Origin: JAEHDI01 sp035455185
GTDB taxonomy: Bacteria > Acidobacteriota > Terriglobia > Bryobacterales > Bryobacteraceae
Assembly (NCBI GenBank): GCA_035455185.1
Contig: DATIFQ010000531.1
Coordinates: 1 to 6,878 of the forward strand
DNA: 6,878 nucleotides
Reading direction: 5' to 3'
The notes under the pieces are model-generated. The model saw nothing but the letters and a program-made list of their open reading frames with translations, was not told the origin of the DNA and ran no database searches. Shown here one piece after another: positions 1 to 6,570 of this stretch (positions are counted from its first letter, which is position 1; every line of letters begins with the position of its first letter). The position numbers were made by a program, and so were the translations under genes.

Positions 1-3000
1 GGGTTCAAGCCTGTGACCCAGAAGGGCGTCGCCGTCGTCATCAATACCGTCGCCAGCATTGACATCACTTTGGAGGTGGGTGCGGTCACGGAAGCCATCA
101 CCGTGGAGGCCAGCGCCGCTCTGCTCCAAACGACGAAGACGGACGTCAATGTGAGCCTGGAATCGCGGGCGATCGGGAACCTGCCGCTGCCCGGCTACCG
201 AAACTACCAAAGCCTCATTAACTTGGTTCCAGGGGCGACACCAACGCGGTACCAGAACGCCGTCACCGACACGCCACAGCGGGCCTTGACAACGAACGTC
301 AACGGCCAGGAGCGCGGCGCCAACAACACTCGCGTGGACGGTTCGGCCGATATTCTGGTCACTATGCCCCACCACACAGTCTACGTCCCGCCGGTGGAAA
401 GCATTGAGGAAGTCAACATCTCCACGAAGAACTTCGATTCCGAACAGGGCATGACAGGTGGCGCCGCCGTCACCGTGACGACGAAGTCCGGGACCAACGA
501 ATTCCACGGCAGCGCTTTCGGCATGCACAACAACAGCGCCCTTCGGTCCCTTCTGTGGGATGAGAATCGCGCCGGCGTAACCAAGAAGCCCAAAGGCATC
601 CGAAACATCGTGGGGGGTAGCCTCGGTGGACCTATCAAGAGGAATAAGTTGTTCTTCTTCGGTGACTGGGAAGGCACTTTTGAGCGCGTAAACAGCGCCC
701 GGCTCTTTTCCGTTCCAACGGATGATCTCCGCACGGGTGACTTCAGCAAACAACTCGGGGCGCAAATTCTGGATGCCAGTGGCAATCCCATCTCAATACC
801 TACGACCGAGGGCGGCTCCGTGCCGCTCCAGGAAGGGATGGTCTTTGACCCCTATACGGGCGACTTGGATGGCACAGGCCGTTCGGTGTTTTCGAGCGGT
901 GGCCGCCTCAACGTCATTCCTTCTTCCCGGCTGAACGGCCCCATGATGAAAGTGCTGGACCTGGTTCCCCACCCTAACCAACCCGGGGATCTGAGCAACT
1001 ACTTCAACTCCGGCACGACGCGCTTTAACCGTAACAACGTTGACGCCAAGGTCAATTGGAACCGGAGTGACAAGCACCAACTCTGGTTTAAGTACGGCGT
1101 CATGACCGCCCTGGTTCACGGTGACTTCGGCTTGGGCGACGCAGGGGGCGAGTGTTTGTGTCAAGGTGGCGGCCTCGGCGACGGCCAGACGCTCGTCCAA
1201 ATAGGGGGCATCGGGCAAACCTATACCGTTTCACCGACATTCTTGATTGACGGGACGCTCGGCTGGACCCGATTTGGCCAGAGTGTGAAGCCGCCCGACC
1301 TCGGCACCAACTTCGGGTCGGACGTGCTGGGGATTCCGGGGACGAACGGTCCAGACCCGCGGGAAAGCGGCATGCCCGCTTTTTACATGGACGACTACTC
1401 GGCCCTTGGCAACCCGGAAGGATGGAACCCCCTGTTCCGGAATGACCAGTCCTACACGGCGAACGTCAATGCGAGCTGGATGAAGAGCTCCCACGAGATC
1501 CGGTTTGGCTTCGACTTTGTCCACCATCTGATGAACCACTGGCAGCCGGAGTTGGGAGAAGGCCCGCGCGGCGCATTCTATTTCTATAATGCCGCTACGG
1601 CCCTCAATCCCGAAGCTCTCGAGGGCACGGTGGGATTTCAGGGAGACACTCCATCGTTTGAGAACAGTTGGAACGGGCTGGCGGGGTTTCTACTTGGCGC
1701 GTCCAGTCAGACGGGGAAGAGTAGCCAGTTCATCAAGATGGACAGCCTGGAGAACCAGTACGCTCTCTACGTCCGCGACCGCTGGCGCGCCACGTCCAAG
1801 CTGACACTGAACCTGGGCTTGCGGTGGGAGTTGTACCCCAACCGGAGGCGCTCCGCCGGCTTGGGTATCGAATCGTACGACCCCACCACCAACGAAGTCC
1901 TGGTTGGCGGGAAGGGTGGTATCCCCAGAGACAGCGGAGTGGGCTACAGCAAGAAGCTCTTTGCACCCCGCATCGGTTTCGCGTATCAACTGACGAATTC
2001 CACGGTGATCCGAAGCGGGTACGGCATCACCTACCACTCGCATCCCTGGGGTGCGCAAGCGTTGCGTGGTTGGTACCCGCTGACGATTGTTGCGGTCTTC
2101 TCCGGCACCAACGGCTACCAACCCATCACCACGAGCCCCAGTTACGTGGAGGCGGGCGTCCCCAACAAACCGCTCGGCTCCGACGTTGGCATTATTCCGA
2201 TCTGCTGCCCGGACATCAGCCAGGGGAGGCTTCCGCTGCCCGAGGTCAGCGAAATGGGATACCCGGTGGCCAACCGGGAGTTGCGCCGGGGCTACATCCA
2301 GTCGTGGAACTTCATCCTCGAGCAGAAGCTGCCGGGCCAGTTCGTGTCGTCCGTTGGATACGTCGGGACAGGATCCGTGAACGGCTTCGCGTTTCTGGAC
2401 ATCAATGCCTCGCAGATACCCGGTTCCGGGGATGACGGGCGGCCGCTCTTCCCAGAGTTCGGACGCACGGCGGCAACCAGGGAGTGGGACGGCCGTACGC
2501 ACAGCAACTATCACTCGCTGCAAGCCACCATCAACCGGCGTCTCGCGGGCGGTCTGCTCCTCAAAGGCGCTTACACCTACTCGCACGCTATCGATCAGGC
2601 TAACTACTCTGACTGGACGGAGTTTCGCTGGAACGCGGCGAGTGTATTTCATCGTAACCGCGCCTCGGCGGACCACAACATCCCCCACATGTTCCAGCTT
2701 GGCTATGTGTATGAGCTCCCCTTCGGCAGCACCAAGCAGTGGGCTACAACCGGCGCGGCCAACACGATCCTGGGCGGCTGGCAGATCAACGGCATCTTTA
2801 GTGCCTACCAGGGGCGGCAGTACACGCTCACCGCTTCCGGGGCGTCGTTGAACATGCCGGGAAACCAGCAGACCCCGGACCAGATCAATCCGAAAGTGGC
2901 CAAGCTGGGCAATGTGGGCGATGATGGGACCTTTTTCGACACCACCGCATTCGCACGGCCCACGGGGGCCCGCTTCGGCAATGTGGGCCGCAACACGATG

Positions 3001-3234
3001 CGTGGCCCCGGTGTGGTAAATACGGACCTAAGCCTCTTTCGCACCTTCAAGCCAATGGAAAAGCTCAGCGTGCAAGTCCGGGCGGAGGCGTTCAACTTGA
3101 GCAACACGCCGCACTTCAGCAACCCCAACGGCAATCGCAACAGCTCGAACTTCGGCAAGGTCCTCTCCACGCAGTCCGCGGATGCACTCGGGCGCTCCCG
3201 TGAGTTCCGCTTCGGCTTGCGTCTGAGCTTCTAG
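1..3234 (+). CDS. Oar-like TonB-dependent receptor, 5' truncated
   Basis: Partial gene: the frame is open from base 1 and the first visible residues (GFKP) read straight into the family pattern, so the GTG at 13 is not a real start. Numbering from base 1, 1077 residues are visible. Residues 1 to about 40 are the last strands of a carboxypeptidase-regulatory-like Ig domain (IDITLEVGAVTEAITVEA). About 50-180 is the plug, with LPLPGYRNYQSLINLVPG, VNGQERGANNTRVDG and VTTKSGTNEFHGSAFG. From about 185 to the end is the outer-membrane barrel, with FFFGDWEG (218-225), AYTYSHAID, YELPFG and GNVGRNTMRGPG. The last strand, REFRFGLRLSF, ends in Phe as outer-membrane proteins do. Such proteins are usually about 1100-1200 residues, so roughly 100 residues (signal peptide and most of the Ig domain) are missing. 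Family role: energised uptake or export of a large ligand across the outer membrane; the substrate cannot be told. The only cysteines are two close pairs (385/387 and 735/736). The gene is followed by a hairpin terminator. Confidence 0.93.
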   Translation, partial: GFKPVTQKGVAVVINTVASIDITLEVGAVTEAITVEASAALLQTTKTDVNVSLESRAIGNLPLPGYRNYQSLINLVPGATPTRYQNAVTDTPQRALTTNVNGQERGANNTRVDGSADILVTMPHHTVYVPPVESIEEVNISTKNFDSEQGMTGGAAVTVTTKSGTNEFHGSAFGMHNNSALRSLLWDENRAGVTKKPKGIRNIVGGSLGGPIKRNKLFFFGDWEGTFERVNSARLFSVPTDDLRTGDFSKQLGAQILDASGNPISIPTTEGGSVPLQEGMVFDPYTGDLDGTGRSVFSSGGRLNVIPSSRLNGPMMKVLDLVPHPNQPGDLSNYFNSGTTRFNRNNVDAKVNWNRSDKHQLWFKYGVMTALVHGDFGLGDAGGECLCQGGGLGDGQTLVQIGGIGQTYTVSPTFLIDGTLGWTRFGQSVKPPDLGTNFGSDVLGIPGTNGPDPRESGMPAFYMDDYSALGNPEGWNPLFRNDQSYTANVNASWMKSSHEIRFGFDFVHHLMNHWQPELGEGPRGAFYFYNAATALNPEALEGTVGFQGDTPSFENSWNGLAGFLLGASSQTGKSSQFIKMDSLENQYALYVRDRWRATSKLTLNLGLRWELYPNRRRSAGLGIESYDPTTNEVLVGGKGGIPRDSGVGYSKKLFAPRIGFAYQLTNSTVIRSGYGITYHSHPWGAQALRGWYPLTIVAVFSGTNGYQPITTSPSYVEAGVPNKPLGSDVGIIPICCPDISQGRLPLPEVSEMGYPVANRELRRGYIQSWNFILEQKLPGQFVSSVGYVGTGSVNGFAFLDINASQIPGSGDDGRPLFPEFGRTAATREWDGRTHSNYHSLQATINRRLAGGLLLKGAYTYSHAIDQANYSDWTEFRWNAASVFHRNRASADHNIPHMFQLGYVYELPFGSTKQWATTGAANTILGGWQINGIFSAYQGRQYTLTASGASLNMPGNQQTPDQINPKVAKLGNVGDDGTFFDTTAFARPTGARFGNVGRNTMRGPGVVNTDLSLFRTFKPMEKLSVQVRAEAFNLSNTPHFSNPNGNRNSSNFGKVLSTQSADALGRSREFRFGLRLSF

Positions 3235-3255
3235 CCTGAATGATCGCCTGTCAGC

Positions 3256-3293
3256 CGGGCGCGGGCATTGCAGTCCGCGCCCGACTACTTTTT
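3256..3293 (+). terminator. Rho-independent terminator of the TonB receptor gene
   Basis: A perfect 9-bp stem pairs CGGGCGCGG (3256-3264) with CCGCGCCCG (3275-3283). It extends inward by a G-T and a C-G pair to a 6-base loop (3267-3272). Five T residues follow at 3289-3293 after a 5-base gap. It begins 21 bases after the receptor stop codon. The T run lies only on the plus-strand exit side and overlaps the last Lys codons of the convergent gene. In the minus direction no T run follows the stem, so the hairpin is a weaker candidate for ending the opposing operon. Confidence 0.65.
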
Positions 3294-5006
3294 CCCCGAT
3301 CCCTGGCGAAGCGTCACGATGCGGTCGGCCTTGATGGTTTCAAACCGTTCTTCGGAGCCATCGGGCCAGTGGACCAGCACCGCTTCGATGTCTGCCTGAT
3401 CTCCCAGTCCGAAGTGAGCGCGCACATCGTTCGCACTGAGATAGCTGGAATCGGTGTTTACGCGCCGCGACAAAACCTCTTGACCGCGCCGGATCACCGC
3501 GACGCGTGAACCGATGCCGAACCGGTTCGTCTTCGGCGACTCTAGCTTCACCGTGAGCCAGTGCCTCCGGCCCCCTGCCTGGTTGCGAAGCAGCCGCACG
3601 GGGCCGTCGTTGTTCGTGACAACCATGTCCATCGCGCCGTCATTGTCGATATCTCCGAAGGCCGCCGCACGGCTGATTTCGTCAATCTGAAATACCGGGC
3701 CCCCGGACTGCGACGTCTCGCGGAAACGCTTTCCGCGGCCCTCGTTATGGAATAGCTGCTTCCGCTGAGCATAGGGAGAGACTCCACTGCGCTCGGATCC
3801 CAAGATCGTGACGCCGCCATTGGCAATGAATAGATCGAGCCAGCCGTCGTTGTCATAATCGAACCATTGCGTACCGAAGCCGGTGTTGGCGAACGTCGGT
3901 TGCAGCAGGCCGAACGGGATGGTCACATCGTCAAACTGGCCCCGCGTGTCGCCGCGGTGCACTGTCACGCCTTCGCGCGTCAGGTTCGTTACGAGCAACA
4001 CCTGGGCGCCGCTGTTCTCGACGTCGGCGAGTGTCACTCCCATCCCTGCCTTGGCCAGCCCCTCCATGCTGTAAGCAACGCCCATTTCCAGCGCCGATTC
4101 ACGGAACGTGCCGTCGCCCTGATTCAGCCACAGCCGATTGGCCGCGGTGTCGTTCGCGACGAAAATATCAGTGCGGCCGTCACCGTTGAAGTCGGCGCAA
4201 ACGACGCCTAGCGCGGGTCCATAAGAACTGCTGATGCGCGACGCGTCCGAGACGTCCTCGAATTTGCCGTTCCTCATGTTTCGAAACAGGCGGCACGGCA
4301 CTGCGCGATATGCCTTGGGCGTGCAGTAGCTAGGCGCACCGGCCGGCGAAGAGCAGGCACGGTTCCCCTCCACGGTGAAATCGACGTAGTTGCACACGAA
4401 CAGATCGAGATAACCGTCGCCATCGATGTCGAGCCAGGCGGCGCTCGTCGACCAGCGCGGATCGTCGACGCCCGCCTCGTGGGTAACGTCGGTAAACGTG
4501 CCGTTGCCGTTGTTGTGATAGAGCACATTGTGGCCGAAGTTCGTGACGTAGAGATCGAGGAAACCGTCGTTGTCGTAGTCTCCGGCTGCGACACCCATCC
4601 CGTATCCTATGTAGCCTACGCCCGCCTTCTCGGTCACATCCACAAACCGTAATTCACCCGTTTCGGCCAGCAGATTCTTGAACAACCGGTTGCCGGGCCT
4701 CCAGCCCGGTGGGGGCGGCGAGAGCAGCTTCCCGGTTGAGTCCAGTCGCGTGCCCTGGACAAGATAAATATCGAGGTCGCCGTCGTTGTCGTAGTCGAAA
4801 AGGGCCACGCCGGCGCCCATAATTTCGGGCATGTAATGGCGCCCCGTGGCGCCATTGAAATGATGGAAGTCGAGGCCAACTTCAGCCGCTACATCGCGGA
4901 AAAGCGGCGGCTCGCCGGCTTGGGCGCCCAACAGGGGAACACCCCCGGCAAGGCCCGCGGCCGCAAGCGTTTTGAGGACGTCGCGACGGGAAGCGCGTCC
5001 TCTCAT
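3285..5006 (-). CDS. Tat-exported CRTAC1-type FG-GAP/VCBS repeat protein with ASPIC/UnbV domain
   Basis: 573 residues, complete. The N-terminus has a twin-arginine signal: SRRDVLK (residues 6-12), then an Ala/Gly/Leu-rich stretch and an AQA site, with likely cleavage after residue 30, so the protein is exported folded. Calcium-loop motifs of the D-x-D/N-x-D-G-x-x-D type start at residues 71, 143, 193, 272, 383 and 452; a degenerate one starts at 328 (DVENSG). This pattern suits an integrin-like beta-propeller. Residues about 480-565 match the ASPIC/UnbV domain (NRFGIGSRV, SSYLSANDVRAHFGLG, VHWPDGSEE). A loop at 205-238 carries Cys 205, 218, 228 and 238, with Cys270 further on. Known for the family: extracellular or periplasmic proteins, common in Acidobacteriota and Planctomycetes, of unclear function. 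The start ATG overlaps the stop of the upstream TPR gene (ATGA), with a weak GGCGG six bases before it, so translation is probably coupled. Calcium binding and protein or glycan binding are inferred, not shown. Confidence 0.92.
   Translation of the reverse strand: MRGRASRRDVLKTLAAAGLAGGVPLLGAQAGEPPLFRDVAAEVGLDFHHFNGATGRHYMPEIMGAGVALFDYDNDGDLDIYLVQGTRLDSTGKLLSPPPPGWRPGNRLFKNLLAETGELRFVDVTEKAGVGYIGYGMGVAAGDYDNDGFLDLYVTNFGHNVLYHNNGNGTFTDVTHEAGVDDPRWSTSAAWLDIDGDGYLDLFVCNYVDFTVEGNRACSSPAGAPSYCTPKAYRAVPCRLFRNMRNGKFEDVSDASRISSSYGPALGVVCADFNGDGRTDIFVANDTAANRLWLNQGDGTFRESALEMGVAYSMEGLAKAGMGVTLADVENSGAQVLLVTNLTREGVTVHRGDTRGQFDDVTIPFGLLQPTFANTGFGTQWFDYDNDGWLDLFIANGGVTILGSERSGVSPYAQRKQLFHNEGRGKRFRETSQSGGPVFQIDEISRAAAFGDIDNDGAMDMVVTNNDGPVRLLRNQAGGRRHWLTVKLESPKTNRFGIGSRVAVIRRGQEVLSRRVNTDSSYLSANDVRAHFGLGDQADIEAVLVHWPDGSEERFETIKADRIVTLRQGSGKK
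3627..4796 (-). repeat. Seven calcium-loop repeat units (six intact, one degenerate)
   Basis: Codons for the D-x-D-x-D-G-x-x-D loops lie at 4796-4770, 4580-4554, 4430-4404, 4193-4167, 4025-3999 (degenerate), 3860-3834 and 3653-3627. Spacing is 50-79 residues, mean about 64, as expected for blades of a propeller. The first two units share an identical 15-base stretch (4782-4796 and 4566-4580) encoding DYDND. The similarity is explained by the protein repeats; there is no sign of recent tandem duplication outside the loops. Confidence 0.8.
4835..4856 (-). other. Perfect intragenic hairpin in the CRTAC1-type gene
   Basis: AATGGCGCC (4835-4843) and GGCGCCATT (4848-4856) are exact inverted copies with a 4-base loop. 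In the mRNA this forms a 9-bp GC-rich stem over codons 51-58 (NGATGRHY), about 20 codons after the predicted Tat cleavage site. It may arise by chance from a conserved family motif, or may slow the ribosome after the signal peptide has emerged; nothing here separates the two. Confidence 0.5.
5003..5006 (-). other. ATGA start/stop overlap
   Basis: The start codon of the FG-GAP/ASPIC gene (5006-5004) overlaps the TGA stop of the TPR gene (5005-5003). Only a weak Shine-Dalgarno-like GGCGG (5017-5013) precedes it. This arrangement is typical of termination-reinitiation and points to fixed-ratio synthesis of the two proteins. Confidence 0.85.
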
Positions 5007-6427
5007 CGCTTACCGCCAAACATCTTCAGATCGCGCTCGATGCTGCCGAGCAGTTGTACCTGGCCGCGCGCATGAGCCGCATCGCGTGCTCGCCCGTAGT
5101 AGTTGAGTGCGTGTTCCCGATCGCCGGCGCGTGCGTAGACGGCCGCGAGTGCATACAGATAGACCGGCGTCTGATCGTCTTCCGGCGTTAGTGCTCTCAG
5201 TAACTGCTGTATCGCCTCGTCGTACTTCTCCTCATTGACCAGAATGCGGGCGAGGTGGAAGCGCGCCAGCGGATAATCGGGCTTGTTCGCGATCGCGTCG
5301 CGGAACTCCCTGGCTGCATCGTTCAGCCGCCCCTGCAATTCATAGAGTGCTCCGAGGTTGTTGTGCGCCTCGGCGTAGTAGGGGTTAATCTCGACAGCGC
5401 GACGGAAAGCCCCTTCCGCTTCGCGATACTCTTTGCGCTTTGACATCAGAACGCCATAGTTGTACCAGGCATCCGGCCGGCCTGGACTTAGCCGCGTTGC
5501 GGCCTCGAAATGCACTTTTGCCCGCGCCTCGTCGCCCGTGCGTCCATAGAGCGAGATCAGGTTGATGTGGACCTGGACATTATCGGGATCGATGGCCAGA
5601 GCTGCTTCGTGCTCGCGGATGGCATCCTCGAGCTTGCCTTCCTTCTCGAAGGCCCCGCCACGCTGCAGGTGAGTGTGTACGCCTTGGTTCAGTTCGCGAA
5701 CGCGCTGGAGCGACGCGTCATGAAGCGGCGGTTCGGCCGAGGGGTCTTTCAGATATGCAGCGGCATGCTCTTCCGCTTCCGTGCTCTTCCCTAGCTTCCG
5801 GAGCTCGCCGGCCAGCGCGAAATGTGCGGCGCCATACGGCGGAAACACATCACAGGCCTTGCTATAGGACTGGGCTGCCGCTTCGTGCTCGCCCTTCGCT
5901 GCTTGCACGCGGCCCAGGCCGTACCAGGCCTGAGGACAGTCAGGATGCGCTTCGACGATTTTCCGGTACAGCGTGCCTGCTTCGTCCCAATTGCCGGTTG
6001 AACTTAAGCTCTGGCCGAGGCGCAGTTCCGCGGCAAGATCGCCGGGCCGGAGTTCGAGCGCCTTCCGGAACGACTTCACGGCGCCATCGAAGTCGCCCTG
6101 CTGCGTGAGCAGGACAGCGCTCAGATAGACCCAGTCGAAAGCCTCTGGGTCCAATCGTTGCGCGTGCGCGTAGGCGCGCGCCGCCACCTCGTAACGCTCG
6201 TAAGCATGAAGAGTCATCCCTAATGCGCCGGCTGCGTTTGCGTCGCGAGAATGGGTCCTGGCATTTCGTTCGGCGCGCTCAATCTGAGCTCGGATGACAG
6301 GAAGGAAATCGGCAGTGTCAATCTTTGGTAGTTCCGGCAGGTCTCCGCCGGCGGGGTCCTGTGGATGCGCGCACACGCACAGGGCACACACCAGCACGGG
6401 GATTTGGGCGCCAAACCAGACCCGCAT
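5003..6427 (-). CDS. Secreted TPR-repeat protein, operon partner of the CRTAC1-type protein
   Basis: 474 residues, complete. A short hydrophobic N-terminus (about residues 3-20, VLVCALCVCA) followed by HPQDPAGG looks like a Sec signal peptide with likely cleavage after Ala20; no proper lipobox is present. From about residue 62 the protein is almost entirely 34-residue tetratricopeptide repeats: roughly five at 62-228, a linker at about 229-248 (DPSAEPPLHDASLQRV), then about six at 249-453. Clear units include FDGAVKSFRKALELRPGD, YREAEGAFRRAVEINPYY and LNDAAREFRDAIANKPDY. TPR arrays are protein-binding scaffolds with no catalysis. The gene is first in a two-gene operon and overlaps the propeller gene by four bases, so the partner is probably that protein or something it binds. 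The start gives a plausible signal peptide but has no clear Shine-Dalgarno site. From memory, TPR proteins with this type of C-terminal half occur beside CRTAC1 genes in Acidobacteriota; I could not check this. Confidence 0.9.
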   Translation of the reverse strand: MRVWFGAQIPVLVCALCVCAHPQDPAGGDLPELPKIDTADFLPVIRAQIERAERNARTHSRDANAAGALGMTLHAYERYEVAARAYAHAQRLDPEAFDWVYLSAVLLTQQGDFDGAVKSFRKALELRPGDLAAELRLGQSLSSTGNWDEAGTLYRKIVEAHPDCPQAWYGLGRVQAAKGEHEAAAQSYSKACDVFPPYGAAHFALAGELRKLGKSTEAEEHAAAYLKDPSAEPPLHDASLQRVRELNQGVHTHLQRGGAFEKEGKLEDAIREHEAALAIDPDNVQVHINLISLYGRTGDEARAKVHFEAATRLSPGRPDAWYNYGVLMSKRKEYREAEGAFRRAVEINPYYAEAHNNLGALYELQGRLNDAAREFRDAIANKPDYPLARFHLARILVNEEKYDEAIQQLLRALTPEDDQTPVYLYALAAVYARAGDREHALNYYGRARDAAHARGQVQLLGSIERDLKMFGGKR

Positions 6428-6442
6428 ACAACCGTGCTTTTT

Positions 6443-6448
6443 ATTGTA
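6443..6448 (-). promoter_or_regulatory. Possible -10 box for the TPR/CRTAC1 operon
   Basis: TACAAT reads on the minus strand, matching the sigma-70 -10 consensus at five of six bases, with its last base 15 bases before the TPR start codon. No good -35 hexamer is seen at 16-18 bases spacing. If used, it would leave a leader of only about 8-10 bases without a ribosome binding site. Confidence 0.25.
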
Positions 6449-6513
6449 GCCGCACTAGACTCAGGTTCGAGTAAGCTTCGGGTCACTCAACAGCTCCGGT
6501 AACCGTCATCCGT

Positions 6514-6522
6514 TGCTATTCT
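6514..6522 (+). promoter_or_regulatory. Possible extended -10 box for the pirin gene
   Basis: TGCTATTCT matches an extended -10 (TGnTATAAT) imperfectly: TG is present and the hexamer matches four of six. It would give a leader of about 40 bases. No convincing -35 was found. This is a weak call based on position and partial match only. Confidence 0.2.
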
Positions 6523-6555
6523 GGGCCTAGGTCGTCAGACGCGGAGCCTGGAAAC

Positions 6556-6563
6556 GAGAGGAG
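6556..6563 (+). promoter_or_regulatory. Ribosome binding site of the pirin gene
   Basis: GAGAGGAG contains AGGAG seven bases before the ATG at 6571, a strong Shine-Dalgarno site with good spacing. It decides the start over the later in-frame ATG at codon 31. Confidence 0.75.
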
Positions 6564-6570
6564 TTCACGC

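Noticed and set aside
13..15. GTG as a true start of the receptor gene
   Set aside because: The frame is open upstream to base 1, the preceding residues match the carboxypeptidase-like domain, and a start here would leave no signal peptide.
793..1218. 141-codon minus-strand open frame inside the receptor gene
   Set aside because: Same in-register GC effect, no family resemblance, and the sense strand is well explained.
1690..2688. 332-codon open frame on the minus strand opposite the TonB receptor
   Set aside because: It is in register with the sense codons, where antisense stops would need the rare TTA, CTA or TCA codons. The translation is Arg/Val/Ala-rich with no recognisable domain, while the plus strand is a clear receptor.
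2908..2988. 12-base direct repeat (GGCAATGTGGGC at 2908 and 2977)
   Set aside because: Both copies encode the same GNVG motif in one frame, 23 codons apart, in the receptor's C-terminal region; a coding coincidence and not a mobile or regulatory repeat.
3867..4211. 114-codon plus-strand open frame opposite the FG-GAP/ASPIC gene
   Set aside because: Shadow of a gene with clear motifs; the translation has no recognisable features and no ribosome binding site was seen.
6371..6386. Lipoprotein signal in the TPR protein (Cys14, Cys17 and Cys19 in the hydrophobic stretch)
   Set aside because: None of the cysteines is preceded by Gly, Ala or Ser at -1, as a lipobox needs; a Sec signal cut after Ala20 fits better.
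6428..6570. Small gene, RNA or operator in the divergent intergenic region
   Set aside because: Only short palindromes (CGGTAACCG, AAGCTT, CCTAGG) and weak promoter-like sites are present; nothing supports a further gene or a defined operator.
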